Below are positions 27,528 to 36,981 of a stretch of 64,000 nt of DNA, one piece after another. Within the stretch, counting starts at the first letter, position 1. Every line of letters begins with the position of its first letter. The stretch spans positions 13,570 through 77,569 of the forward strand of contig JAEWMQ010000046.1 in assembly GCA_023393125.1 (NCBI GenBank), written 5' to 3'. The position numbers and the translations under genes are program-made. Source of the DNA: Bacillota bacterium (GTDB lineage: Bacteria; Bacillota; Clostridia; Lachnospirales; Cellulosilyticaceae). Below the pieces are notes generated by a model. It had not been told where the DNA came from, searched no databases, and saw only the letters and a list, made by a program, of their open reading frames with translations.

Positions 27528-28202
27528 ATGAATTTATTAGTTATAGAAGATGAAGTTCGCCTAGCAGAAGCTTTAGTTCAAATTCTACAAAAAAACAAAT
27601 ATACGGCATTAGCAGCTCATGATGGCATTACCGGCCTTGACCATGCTTTAACAGGTATCTATGATGTTATTATACTCGATATTATGCTCCCTAAATTAAA
27701 TGGTTTAGAGGTCCTTAAACAACTTAGAGAACAAAAAATTCAAACACCTGTCATTTTACTTACAGCTAAAGATGAGGTATCTGACAGAGTCAAGGGACTT
27801 GATCATGGTGCTGATGATTATCTCACTAAGCCATTTGCTACTGATGAACTTTTAGCTCGCATAAGAGCACTTAGTAGAAGACGGGGTGAACTTATTTGTG
27901 ATGACACTCTTAATTTTGAAGATATTTCTTTAAATCTTTCTACTTATGAACTCGGCTGTGGTGGTAAAAGTATTCGCTTAGGGCTCAAAGAATTTCGTAT
28001 CTTGGAGTTTCTTATTCGTCATGGTCAACATATTGTAAGCAAAGAAGAACTTCTTGAAAAAATATGGGGCTTTGACTCAGATGCTGAATACAATCATGTA
28101 GAAGTTTATATTTCTTTTCTTCGTAAAAAGTTATCTCATATTCATTCAAATGTAGGTATTCAAACGGTACGTGGTGTAGGCTATCGTTTAGGAGGTGAAT
28201 AA
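27528..28202 (+). CDS. OmpR-family response regulator
   Basis: 224 residues. The receiver domain (1-115) has acidic residues Glu7 and Asp8, phospho-acceptor Asp51 in ILDIMLP, Thr79 and Lys101. The C-terminal winged helix (about 128-222) ends in VRGVGYRLG. GAAAGGAG lies upstream. Paired with the kinase gene that begins right after its stop. Its target genes are not evident. Confidence 0.94.
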   Translation: MNLLVIEDEVRLAEALVQILQKNKYTALAAHDGITGLDHALTGIYDVIILDIMLPKLNGLEVLKQLREQKIQTPVILLTAKDEVSDRVKGLDHGADDYLTKPFATDELLARIRALSRRRGELICDDTLNFEDISLNLSTYELGCGGKSIRLGLKEFRILEFLIRHGQHIVSKEELLEKIWGFDSDAEYNHVEVYISFLRKKLSHIHSNVGIQTVRGVGYRLGGE

Positions 28203-29465
28203 ATGCTAAAAAGACTCAAGACCCGTTTTGTACTTATTACCATGTCACTCATTGCACTCATTTTACTTGTTATTTTTAGTGGCATTTACTTTTTCATGGC
28301 TCAAAGTGAAAAAAACTTTGCCCTTAATAATATGCGTAATATGGCAAAAACGGATTCATTTTCTTTGCATCACAATCCTCCTATGTTTCAAGATCCAAAT
28401 TTTAAGCCTCAACCTGATTTACCTCGCTTTAGAGACGATAGTTTTCTTGTAAAACTCTCTAGTGACAATGAAGTCATTCAGATTGTACCGCCTTTTGAAT
28501 CTCAGGAACAACTAGAGCAAATTCCTACATTTGTAAGTTTAGCAGAAACTCAAGATGAAAAAGAAGGAATTATTTTCATTAATTCAACAGAAGTACGTTT
28601 TTTAAAACAAGATACCGATATGGGAAAGGTCATTGTTTTCTCTGATCGTACAGAGGAGATTGCCACTTTAAATCGTCTCCTTATGATCTGTCTACTCATC
28701 GGTATTCTAAGCTTTGCTATTCTTTTTGTCATCACGCTCTACTTAGCTCAATGGGCTATTAGCCCTGTTGCTAAAGCTTGGGAGAAGCAGAAACAATTCG
28801 TGGCTGATGCTTCACATGAATTAAAAACACCGCTTACGGTTATTGCCACTAATACGGATGTGGTTCTTGGTAATCCATTTGACTATGTAGAAAACCAAAG
28901 TAAATGGCTCCACTATATTAAAACAGAAACCGAGCGTATGACAAAACTTGTTAATGACCTTCTTTATTTGGCTAAGGTAGATGATGATGAATCTCTTCTT
29001 CATCGTTTAGAGTTTAATATCAGTGAAGCTTTTACTAATGTTTGTTTACCTTTTGAGTCAATTATATTTGAATCTAATAAGCACTTTCATATGGATATTG
29101 CGCCTGAACTTATTATTTATGGTGACGAAAATCGTTTAAAGCAACTTGCTATTATCTTACTTGATAATGCCATTAAAAATACTACTGATAACGGAGATAT
29201 TTATTTTTCTCTTAAAAAAGATGTTGCCAAAAATAAGCTTATCTTTTCAGTAACCAATACAGGTCCAGGTATTCCAGTAGAACACCATCATAAAATTTTC
29301 GAGCGCTTTTATAGAGTCGATCCTTCTAGAGCTCGTGAAACCGGTGGCTATGGCCTTGGGCTTTCTATTGCAAAATCTATTGTTACTCAGCATTCAGGTA
29401 ACATTGAAGTGCAAAGTAGCCCAGAAGGTCCTACTACTTTCTCGGTTATTCTTCCTATTAAGTAA
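28203..29465 (+). CDS. Sensor histidine kinase
   Basis: 420 residues. TM1 is at about 10-32, a short extracytoplasmic part (33-158) is rich in Pro/Phe/Asp, and TM2 is at about 159-182. The H-box ASHELKTPLT has His205; the HATPase domain has LDNAIKNT (N box), NTGPGIP (G1) and YGLGLSIAKS (G2). No clear HAMP domain. It starts one base after the response regulator stop and is closed by a strong terminator. Confidence 0.93.
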   Translation: MLKRLKTRFVLITMSLIALILLVIFSGIYFFMAQSEKNFALNNMRNMAKTDSFSLHHNPPMFQDPNFKPQPDLPRFRDDSFLVKLSSDNEVIQIVPPFESQEQLEQIPTFVSLAETQDEKEGIIFINSTEVRFLKQDTDMGKVIVFSDRTEEIATLNRLLMICLLIGILSFAILFVITLYLAQWAISPVAKAWEKQKQFVADASHELKTPLTVIATNTDVVLGNPFDYVENQSKWLHYIKTETERMTKLVNDLLYLAKVDDDESLLHRLEFNISEAFTNVCLPFESIIFESNKHFHMDIAPELIIYGDENRLKQLAIILLDNAIKNTTDNGDIYFSLKKDVAKNKLIFSVTNTGPGIPVEHHHKIFERFYRVDPSRARETGGYGLGLSIAKSIVTQHSGNIEVQSSPEGPTTFSVILPIK

Positions 29466-29481
29466 ATAGAGCCATCATAAA

Positions 29482-29526
29482 GCCCCCAAGTAAGCAGTGG
29501 TCATTTTACCTTGCTTACTTGGGGGC
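29482..29526. terminator. Bidirectional intrinsic terminator
   Basis: A 15-bp perfect stem GCCCCCAAGTAAGCA (29482-29496) with 29512-29526, followed by TTCTTTT. It is shared by the convergent kinase genes. Confidence 0.9.
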
Positions 29527-29532
29527 CTTCTT

Positions 29533-30786
29533 TTATTTCATCTTGATAGGAATATCTAATTTAAACGTTGTACCTTTTTCATAAGTAGACTCTACTTTTA
29601 ACTTAATACCCATGGTATATGCTAAGGATTCTAATAAACTTAAACCAATACCACTTCCTTCAATACCAGCCGCTCTTACTTCACCACTCCTATAAAAACG
29701 TTCAAAAATATGAGGTAATTCTTCCTCTTTAATGCCTATTCCTGTATCACTTACAATAACTTGAATATATTTCTCACCTTTTGGTGATACGCTTAAATGA
29801 ATTTCATCTCCAGCATGCGTATATTTTAATGCATTTTCAATAAGTATACTAATACATCTCTTTACCTTTATCTGATCCCAGCATACCTGTATAGGCTGAG
29901 CTGCCCCATTAAAATGCATCTGCTTTTCTTGTATCTCTCCATAATCTTCGTAAAAACTATAGATTTCTTTAAGAAAGCTATTAGCTTCCAGTGATGATAA
30001 CTCTAATTTACCACCTACATCTTCCTTAGACATAAGAAATAAGTCACTATTTAACTTTTCTAATCCCCTAAGCTCTTCCATCATCTTAGAAAGCTCTTCA
30101 AAATGTGCTTCTATGGTTTCATTATTATGCCTTGCTAATAACTCAAGCCTTCCTTTCATAATGGCTAAAGGTGTTCTCATTTCATGGGAAGCATGTTGAA
30201 TAAACATAACCTGCTTATCATAGGCTACTTTAAGGGGCTTTAAGGTAATCGTTGCTAAATAATACCCTAGTCCTAATACAATAAAAAGTACAATGCCACC
30301 AGCCATCACTAAAGCTACTCTTAATTCATGCGCTTTTGCTACTTCCTCATCTACATTTAAAAGGAGTTCTATCCTCAAGCCTTTGGTCGTAAAAGTAATG
30401 CCTCTATACGTATGTGCATCGTCTTTAATGGTTACTACTTTACCTTCTGAGCCTTCTGGAAACTGTGGATACTGATTATTCCCTTCATAAGGATGAGGGC
30501 TTCCCTTTATTAAATTATTTTGATCCCATACAAAACTAATAAGATTTCGTGCGAGTGGCACTGGCATAATGACTTCTGTTATTTTGCCTTCTTCTGAAGT
30601 AATCTTTATATCATTAATAGTCATATTTTTATGAGTAAGGAGTTGTTGATCTATACCGCGGTAAAGATTTTTGTTAAAAACACCACTCGTTACAATAGCA
30701 AAGATTATAAGAACCCCCACAACAATCTCTAGACTTGTTACTACTATTCTTCTTCTTGTTTGATGAAAAATATTTTTTGTCTGCAT
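29533..30786 (-). CDS. Orphan sensor histidine kinase
   Basis: 417 residues. TM1 is at about 13-35 and TM2 at about 158-180, with an extracytoplasmic sensor of roughly 120 residues between them. H-box ASHEMRTPLA has His201, the N box is IENALKYT, G1 is DTGIGIKEE and G2 is GSGIGLSLLES. No response regulator is adjacent. It lies 32 nt downstream of the DHHW gene and reads the same way, so it may be the third gene of the MBOAT-DHHW operon. Confidence 0.9.
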   Translation of the reverse strand: MQTKNIFHQTRRRIVVTSLEIVVGVLIIFAIVTSGVFNKNLYRGIDQQLLTHKNMTINDIKITSEEGKITEVIMPVPLARNLISFVWDQNNLIKGSPHPYEGNNQYPQFPEGSEGKVVTIKDDAHTYRGITFTTKGLRIELLLNVDEEVAKAHELRVALVMAGGIVLFIVLGLGYYLATITLKPLKVAYDKQVMFIQHASHEMRTPLAIMKGRLELLARHNNETIEAHFEELSKMMEELRGLEKLNSDLFLMSKEDVGGKLELSSLEANSFLKEIYSFYEDYGEIQEKQMHFNGAAQPIQVCWDQIKVKRCISILIENALKYTHAGDEIHLSVSPKGEKYIQVIVSDTGIGIKEEELPHIFERFYRSGEVRAAGIEGSGIGLSLLESLAYTMGIKLKVESTYEKGTTFKLDIPIKMK

Positions 30787-30818
30787 GGTTCTTATAATCT
30801 CCTACTTACTTACTGAAT

Positions 30819-32015
30819 TTATTTTTGTGTATTAATAGATTTATAAACATAAAGTACTAAATCAGGATTGTAGCTATTAATATAATCCGTTACTTCCCCT
30901 TCATAGTATCTTGTATCTAACATTCTGGTTTCACTTACCATAGTTGAGAAAAATGCTGAGAAAGGTAATGCAAAAGAGTCTTTTACAATAAGCACTTTAA
31001 AATCGTTTTCTGCATTTTTATTTTTAATATCTACTTCTGGGAAGTCTCCTCCAAAATAAGAAGCATAGCGATTAGTAAATACACTCTTTGCATTTAATAA
31101 ATTTTTCTTAATAATAGCTTCTTCAAAAGTTCCTTCCGCTACCGTAGACCCATTTGTTTTAGTAATGGTTACCTCATAGCTCGTATCAAAGTTAGGTGTC
31201 ATTAAAGTATAGTCATCTAATCCACCATAATATTTACCTACTCTTCTTCCTTGTGAACCTAAAAAGTTTTGTTTATAAAAGGTTTCTTCATAATTACTGC
31301 TATCTGTATAGTAATGATTTGGATCTAAATCAATTCCTTCAGTTTCTTTTAAATACTGAACCACTTCCCCTACAGCCCAAAAAGCTGTTTGCGTACGCCA
31401 GTGATGGTCTGTATTGTAAAAAAGTGTACCATAATCTAAGCCTGATGATTTAACATTTTCTCTTAGGTCTAATACATCCACACCTTTTTCTTCTAACTGT
31501 CCTTTAAAGGTATCTGTATTTATTTCTGCATAATCTAGTACTGAAGCAGGAAGCTCCGTATATCCTTCTATTACCTTTAATGGTGTTTGAACATATACAA
31601 AAGGTATATCTTTTTCTTCTAATAACTCATTAACTTTTCCTATTTCTTCTGCATAAGGTGTTGTATCTACCTTATTAGTTGCAAATTGTAATTGTCCATT
31701 ATTATCTTTAATAACACTTTGTGCTATATTAGTATCTCTAATATAATGTTTTCCTAAAAGACTTTCAGATAAGCCATATAGATTAATATAAGCTTCTTTA
31801 GCAAAAACTGCATCAGATATACCTGCTTCAATTCCACTAATAGTTCCTTTTAAAAGTCCTTCTATAGTAGATTTTTCTGCATAACCACTTTTCATACCTG
31901 ATAAGGTTTTTTTTGCGATACTTTTTACATTTGGGCCTATTGTTAAAATGCCCCCTCCAATAAGAGTTACACAAAATAAACAAATGCCAACTCTTTGTAA
32001 TGTCACTTTTTTCAT
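30819..32015 (-). CDS. DHHW-family cell-surface acetylation protein (AlgJ/AlgX-like)
   Basis: 398 residues with one N-terminal membrane anchor (residues 8-27) and an extracytoplasmic SGNH-like domain. FYNTDHHWRTQ is the signature Asp-His-His-Trp motif and LIVKDSFALPF the serine block. Such proteins receive acyl groups from the MBOAT partner and O-acetylate a surface polysaccharide. It lies 12 nt after the MBOAT gene, with AGGAGG in the gap. Confidence 0.88.
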   Translation of the reverse strand: MKKVTLQRVGICLFCVTLIGGGILTIGPNVKSIAKKTLSGMKSGYAEKSTIEGLLKGTISGIEAGISDAVFAKEAYINLYGLSESLLGKHYIRDTNIAQSVIKDNNGQLQFATNKVDTTPYAEEIGKVNELLEEKDIPFVYVQTPLKVIEGYTELPASVLDYAEINTDTFKGQLEEKGVDVLDLRENVKSSGLDYGTLFYNTDHHWRTQTAFWAVGEVVQYLKETEGIDLDPNHYYTDSSNYEETFYKQNFLGSQGRRVGKYYGGLDDYTLMTPNFDTSYEVTITKTNGSTVAEGTFEEAIIKKNLLNAKSVFTNRYASYFGGDFPEVDIKNKNAENDFKVLIVKDSFALPFSAFFSTMVSETRMLDTRYYEGEVTDYINSYNPDLVLYVYKSINTQK

Positions 32016-32027
32016 TTTGCTTCCTCC

Positions 32028-33452
32028 TTAAAAATTAAAGTAAATAAAAGGATTATAAGTTCCTTTTACTAAATAAGCTACTGCCACAAAGAAAAGAAGA
32101 GCTAATACGCCCATAGCTAGTACACGGTTACACTGTTGAATGATTTGATTTTCCTGTACATAAAGCTTCTTCATCCATTTAGCTACTGGTAATGAAGCAA
32201 CCACACCTAGGATAAGAAGTATGAAGCTTTCACTTATATAAAAGCTTGCTAAGTCACCTACTAAAACGCCATTTCCCATACCAAACATCGCTTTAATAAA
32301 GTTAATGGCTTCCCCAATATTAGCTGCTCTAAATAATACCCAGCTAATGAGAACTAGTAATAGGGCATAAACATGTCCGATCACTTTACTTTTCTCCATC
32401 CATTTATCTAAACCTGTAAATTTCTCAATAATTAAAATCACAGCGAAATATAAGCCCCATGCAATAAAGGTCCAGTTTGCACCATGCCATATACCTGTTA
32501 AAAGCCATACAACTAAAAGGTTTCTACCTAATTTTAGCTTACTATTAACACGGCTTCCTCCCATAGGGAAATAAACATAGTCTCTAAACCAAGTACTTAA
32601 AGAAATATGCCATCTTCTCCAGAAGTCTGATACGGATTTAGCTGTATAAGGTAAATTAAAGTTTTCATTAAAGTGGAAACCAAACATTCTACCTAAACCA
32701 ATAGCCATATCTGAGTATCCAGAAAAGTCAAAGTAAATTTGTAGCATATAAGCAATAGCTCCTAGCCAAGCAAAGGCCACACTGATATTACCTGCACCTG
32801 TGTTATAAACTTTATCTGCTATAAGTGCAAATTGATTTGCTAATAAAACTTTTTTACTTAAACCAATAATAAATCTTACAATACCTGATGCAAAATCAGA
32901 TTCAGTCTCTTTTCTACCATGAATCTCATTAGCAATCGTTTCATATCTAACGATGGGTCCTGCAATAAGCTGTGGAAAAAGTGCAACATAAAGCCCTACA
33001 TCCAAAGGGTTTTTAAGTGCTTTTCCTTTTTCACGGTAAACATCAATTACATAAGAAATACTTTGGAAAGTAAAGAATGAAATACCTATAGGTAATGCAA
33101 TTTTAGGGACTGTAAAAGTCGTATGTGCAAGATTATTTAGATTTTCTACAATAAAGCCTGCATATTTAAAAATCCCTAGTATACTTAAGTTAAAAACAAG
33201 CATTACCACTAAAATAAGGGTTGTCTTATTTTTTTCTAATCGATATTTATCAATTAAGTAACCAAATACATAGTTAGCCCCTATACAAAGTAGCATCACT
33301 AATACAAACTTAGGTTCGCCCCAAGCATAAAAAATCAAACTTGAAATAAGTAATAATAAATTCCTACTGCTTTGCTTTCTAGTTACACCATAATATAATA
33401 CGAGTACAAGGGGTAAGAAAACAAATAGGAAAATAGTGCTTGAAAATAGCAT
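32028..33452 (-). CDS. MBOAT O-acyltransferase (AlgI/PatA-like)
   Basis: 474 residues with 10-12 hydrophobic segments. Family landmarks are AGPIVRYETI, DFSGYSDMAIGLGRMFG, NFNLPYTAKSVSDFWRRWH (written in part) and GIWHGANWTFIAWG, which holds the conserved His. It moves acyl groups across the membrane for O-acetylation of an exopolymer, with the DHHW protein as partner. It heads the operon; AAGGAGGAAG precedes the ATG. Confidence 0.93.
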   Translation of the reverse strand: MLFSSTIFLFVFLPLVLVLYYGVTRKQSSRNLLLLISSLIFYAWGEPKFVLVMLLCIGANYVFGYLIDKYRLEKNKTTLILVVMLVFNLSILGIFKYAGFIVENLNNLAHTTFTVPKIALPIGISFFTFQSISYVIDVYREKGKALKNPLDVGLYVALFPQLIAGPIVRYETIANEIHGRKETESDFASGIVRFIIGLSKKVLLANQFALIADKVYNTGAGNISVAFAWLGAIAYMLQIYFDFSGYSDMAIGLGRMFGFHFNENFNLPYTAKSVSDFWRRWHISLSTWFRDYVYFPMGGSRVNSKLKLGRNLLVVWLLTGIWHGANWTFIAWGLYFAVILIIEKFTGLDKWMEKSKVIGHVYALLLVLISWVLFRAANIGEAINFIKAMFGMGNGVLVGDLASFYISESFILLILGVVASLPVAKWMKKLYVQENQIIQQCNRVLAMGVLALLFFVAVAYLVKGTYNPFIYFNF

Positions 33453-33674
33453 ATTCTTCCTCCTTTATCTATCATTCATCAATTGTTTTTATTTATATGT
33501 GCAGTATATTCTACTAATCTTAATACTTCCTTAATAACTATGTACGACAATTTAAATAATTTTTATAGAAAAAAATCGTTAATTCCTCTATATCATTATT
33601 AATAACAAATATGGTAAAATAATACTAATTTATTTGTTGACATTTATTATTTTCAAATAGAATCACTCTCTCCC

Positions 33675-33705
33675 AAGGACTAAGTGTAATAGACACCTAG
33701 TCCTT
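33675..33705. terminator. Hairpin after the GNAT gene
   Basis: AAGGACTA (33675-33682) pairs with TAGTCCTT (33698-33705); inner GTGT/GACAC pairing extends the stem with one mismatch. It lies directly behind the GNAT stop at 33712. The T-tract is better on the plus strand (TTTTCATTC). Confidence 0.6.
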
Positions 33706-33711
33706 TTCATT

Positions 33712-34242
33712 CTATAATACCTTTTCTAATATATATCTTCTAAGGCCACCATATTTCAACTTTTCCTTTTTAATAGTATATCCTAGTTTTAGGAAATTCC
33801 TCACACTATATTCATTTAAAGGTGATGCTGTAGCACATAATAGCTTATTTCCTCTTTTACGAGCTTCTTCTTCTAAAGCAGCACATAGCTTTCTTTGTAA
33901 ACCTAGTCCTCTGTAATTTACTGATACAACTGTTGCCTCTATTTGCCCTACTTCTAATAAGGCCTCACCCGTTAAGTCAATATCGTAGCCATAATTACGT
34001 TTATCATAACCAAAGTTTAAGTAGGTCCCCATAGCAACCAATTGATTATCCTCTGTTACATATCCCATAATGCAGCCTTTTTCTTGTATAGCTTCTTCAA
34101 ATTCTTCTTGATCAGATACAGCAAGTAACTCAGGATTTCCTATATTCATCATAATCTCATGTTGCAAGCTCATAATTTGCTCTATATAACTTTTATCTAA
34201 TACTTTTAAAACTAAATCATTCTCATTTAAACGTGCTTTCAT
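33712..34242 (-). CDS. GNAT-family N-acetyltransferase
   Basis: 176 residues from ATG 34242, chosen because AGGAGG lies 5 nt upstream; an in-frame ATG at 34278 has no ribosome site. The acetyl-CoA loop is SVNYRGLGLQRKLC followed by ATASPLNEYSVRNFLKLGY. Substrate unknown. Copy B of the repeat element starts 145 nt upstream. Confidence 0.85.
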   Translation of the reverse strand: MKARLNENDLVLKVLDKSYIEQIMSLQHEIMMNIGNPELLAVSDQEEFEEAIQEKGCIMGYVTEDNQLVAMGTYLNFGYDKRNYGYDIDLTGEALLEVGQIEATVVSVNYRGLGLQRKLCAALEEEARKRGNKLLCATASPLNEYSVRNFLKLGYTIKKEKLKYGGLRRYILEKVL

Positions 34243-34386
34243 TTTACCCTCCTCTTTTAATACTTCCCTATATATCATAATGATTTTACGGCTTTTCGTC
34301 TACGGTTGTTAAGAAATTGTGATATTCTTCAACTTATTATTATGCTTTTTTCTACTTTTTCTTTAAAATAAAGCTGATTTCCGTAC

Positions 34387-35082
34387 AAATAGAAATTTGT
34401 GGTGGGGTTTATGAGGAAGACTACTGGGGAAATGAGAGGAGAAGGGCTATCTTCCAGTGTTCCGGTTCAAATTTTTTGATGCACTAGGCTCACTTATTTG
34501 GACGAACGCACGAAAACTCCCGTTGGTCAAACACTCGTGCTAAAACCCATCCAAAACGTTCGCCAAGTGCCTCTAAAAAATTCTCCCAAGTCACCCTTCC
34601 AGATATCCCTTCTCCTCTCATTTCTTCCAAACGTTATTAAGCTCATAAACTCTCCTGACAGTAAAGCGGCATGAGAAAAATATAATGATTTTTTCAACTT
34701 ATAAGCCATTCTATCCTATCTCATTCTAGCAATAATAACGCATAGAGCCCAGCAATTCTTAACGAAGGATTTTCTCCGTTTTCTCTTCATTCACAATAAT
34801 GCATAAAGCTTCTTTGTAGTTTATTCTTGTAAAGCAGTAGCTATGTAGGGAGACTAGTGGACTTGCTGGAAGATGCCTTGGATCAGAGCTTAGAAACTCT
34901 TAATGAAGTAATTCTTATGGGTTTTAGGGCGAGTGTCTGAGCGTAGCGAGTTTTCGCCCGTTCATAAGGATTACGAGTTTAGAGTTTCTTAGCGGAGTGA
35001 GATAGTAGCTGGAAGCAAGTACACTAGCCGGACTACATAGCGGCAGTTTAGCTTTATATAATTATTATTCAAATTTCTATTT
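34387..35082 (-). mobile_element. Twin-hairpin repeat element, copy B (MITE-like, inverted)
   Basis: 696 bp with 13-bp perfect terminal inverted repeats AAATAGAAATTTG (34387-34399) and CAAATTTCTATTT (35070-35082). Relative to copies A and C it is reversed. One hairpin spans about 34431-34625, with a basal stem of about 18 bp (GAAATGAGAGGAGAAGGG and its complement) and apical stem GCACGA/TCGTGC. The other hairpin is centred near 34920-34975, with apical stem GGGCGA/TCGCCC inside CTTATG/CATAAG. The open frame at 34527-34709 is part of the repeat and not credible as a gene. Confidence 0.82.
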
Positions 35083-35113
35083 ATAATTGCTACTAAATCA
35101 TTACAGATAAAAA

Positions 35114-35150
35114 AAGAGTGCCCCTCAAATATCAATCCCGGGACACTCTT
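35114..35150 (-). terminator. Terminator of the ABC-LytTR operon
   Basis: AAGAGTGCCCC (35114-35124) pairs with GGGACACTCTT (35140-35150) with one mismatch. On the minus strand a TTTTTTT run follows. It lies 35 nt past the DUF3021 stop. Confidence 0.88.
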
Positions 35151-35185
35151 TAAATCTATTTATCAGCAACACTCTATTTTCTCAT

Positions 35186-35626
35186 TTACTCCTCTTGCTG
35201 CTTCCTATCTCGATAAGCTCTTAGCTTCTCATTGAGTCTATCTGTTATTTTTCTGTCATTATAATAAACGATTGTACAAACAAAAGCATATACCGCTATT
35301 ACAATCAAACTAAAGGTTATAACTTGTCTGATGTCACTTACCTCTACCCATCCAAAACCAAGACCACCTATCATTAAAATACTAAATATGACTATAAAAT
35401 GTAAGCCTTGTCTAAGCATCATTTGTTTCTTCGTTAACTCCTTAGCCGAGTGAAAAATGATATTCATACAAGCAGTTAGAAATGAAAGAACTAATATTTG
35501 CCATAAAATGCTTTGAGGTAGATCCCTCTTGGTATAAAAAAACGCTGTAAATAAAAGTGCTCCACCTACAGAACCAGTGGTAATAATAAAAAATTGATTG
35601 ATAATCTGTCTTATTTCTGTCTTCAT
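35186..35626 (-). CDS. DUF3021 membrane protein
   Basis: 146 residues with four hydrophobic segments (about 12-28, 39-56, 73-93, 101-122) and a charged tail (RLNEKLRAYRDRKQQEE). DUF3021 proteins typically sit beside LytTR regulators, as here, and are thought to act as membrane-bound partners or inhibitors of them. Last gene of the operon, 9 nt after the LytTR stop. Confidence 0.85.
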   Translation of the reverse strand: MKTEIRQIINQFFIITTGSVGGALLFTAFFYTKRDLPQSILWQILVLSFLTACMNIIFHSAKELTKKQMMLRQGLHFIVIFSILMIGGLGFGWVEVSDIRQVITFSLIVIAVYAFVCTIVYYNDRKITDRLNEKLRAYRDRKQQEE

Positions 35627-35635
35627 AAGCTCCCC

Positions 35636-36073
35636 CTATAACCCTAATTTTCCTTTAAGTTCAGGTACAAATTGCCTAGAGATAATAACCTTTTCTCCGT
35701 TATCTAATAGTGCTTCAAACCTTCCATTAAATGCAGGACTTAAATGCTTAATCTTAGTTAAATTTAAAATAATAGATTTAGAAGCTCTAAAGAAGTCTGT
35801 ATGTGCATACATATTTTCAATTTCATAAAGCTTCAGCTTAGATTCATAAACCTTTTCTTTACAATAAATAAATATTTTATTATCAACTGCTTCAAAATAA
35901 TAAATCTCACTAGGGACAACCATATGAATACGTCCTTTATCAAAACCCACTATTTTTTGATGTTGCATTTTTATGCCATAAATCATTTGTAACAATGCCT
36001 CATCTAATTCATGGCATTTAACAATAATAGCTTCTTCTTCTCCCTCTACTACATCCTCAATAATAATTTTCAT
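35636..36073 (-). CDS. LytTR-domain transcriptional regulator
   Basis: 145 residues: a short N-terminal segment, then a C-terminal LytTR DNA-binding domain (about 50-143), with PSEIYYFEAVDNKIFIY, FFRASKSIILNLTKI and ISRQFVPELK. No receiver domain, so it is the stand-alone type that pairs with DUF3021. It follows an ABC permease gene by 18 nt and probably controls this operon; an inverted repeat overlaps the operon promoter. Confidence 0.9.
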   Translation of the reverse strand: MKIIIEDVVEGEEEAIIVKCHELDEALLQMIYGIKMQHQKIVGFDKGRIHMVVPSEIYYFEAVDNKIFIYCKEKVYESKLKLYEIENMYAHTDFFRASKSIILNLTKIKHLSPAFNGRFEALLDNGEKVIISRQFVPELKGKLGL

Positions 36074-36091
36074 ATTTTTCCCCTTTATGCA

Positions 36092-36979
36092 TTATCGATC
36101 GGATACTCTTCTTTTTTTAGCAATTACTCCTGCTAATATTGTGAATATTATAGCACTTCCTAATAAAATAAGTAAGCTTATCCCACTTCCCATTTGTGTA
36201 TCTCCCCAAGATATACTAATACCCATGTATTCTTTATAAAGTGATACAGGTTCAGTAGGTGCTCCTTCAAATACAATCTCGATAGCTGGAATAGTATAGA
36301 GTTCTCTCATCATGGCAGTCCCATATAAAATAGGAAAGCCCTTTAAAACATTTTGCACATTCTCTGGTAAACTTCCCATAGGTAAATAAATAGCTGCAAC
36401 AAACCCAATTAAAGTTCCTAGAATTGTCGTTAACGCTCCATAACTATTCATGGAATGGACAAAAGACGTGATGCAAAATAAAATGGCTACACTAGAAACA
36501 ATATTAACTAATAGTACGCCCATCACAGCTAACATCCTCCAAGGGCTTAGTAGATTTCCGCCTACTCCTAAAATATAAAGCTGTGAAAAAATAAAAGTGG
36601 CTACTCCAAAAGCAAATGCTGTAATAGTAGCAGCAATAATATAACTTAATACTAATTTAAAACGACTAAGAGGTGCCACTAAAAAACCTTGCAACTTATG
36701 GTCTTCTTCATCTTTGATCATAATACCTAGCATACTACAGCTTATCATAATGGCATTAACAATCATAATCCCTGCCATTAGCCAACTATTAGTCACATAT
36801 AGTGCTTCTGATTTTTCTATAGTAGCGAACTCTTGAAGATACTTAATATTTACATCTCCTAAAAAAACTGTGTTTAACGCTAAAATAATAAGCATAGATA
36901 AAAAAGAGAAAAATACACTCTGCTTATCTTTTAAATACATCAACATATGACGTTTTACTAATACCCCTAATAGCTTCAC
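36092..36979 (-). CDS. ABC-2 type transporter permease
   Basis: 295 residues, six hydrophobic segments, with the large extracytoplasmic loop after TM1 typical of ABC-2 permeases (about 45-60 and 215-255). It lies 2 nt after the ATPase stop. It forms a two-gene exporter with that ATPase; the LytTR-DUF3021 pair downstream suggests an export system for peptides, antibiotics or lipids, not further defined. Confidence 0.9.
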   Translation of the reverse strand: MKLLGVLVKRHMLMYLKDKQSVFFSFLSMLIILALNTVFLGDVNIKYLQEFATIEKSEALYVTNSWLMAGIMIVNAIMISCSMLGIMIKDEEDHKLQGFLVAPLSRFKLVLSYIIAATITAFAFGVATFIFSQLYILGVGGNLLSPWRMLAVMGVLLVNIVSSVAILFCITSFVHSMNSYGALTTILGTLIGFVAAIYLPMGSLPENVQNVLKGFPILYGTAMMRELYTIPAIEIVFEGAPTEPVSLYKEYMGISISWGDTQMGSGISLLILLGSAIIFTILAGVIAKKRRVSDR

Positions 36980-36981
36980 TA

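Noticed and set aside
34527..34709. Open frame starting MAYKLK inside copy B, with related frames at 19895 and 52820 in copies A and C
   Set aside because: The three frames differ by many amino-acid-changing substitutions, copy A shifts frame after RNER, and all lie inside the hairpin arms. No ribosome site. The repeat explains the similarity.
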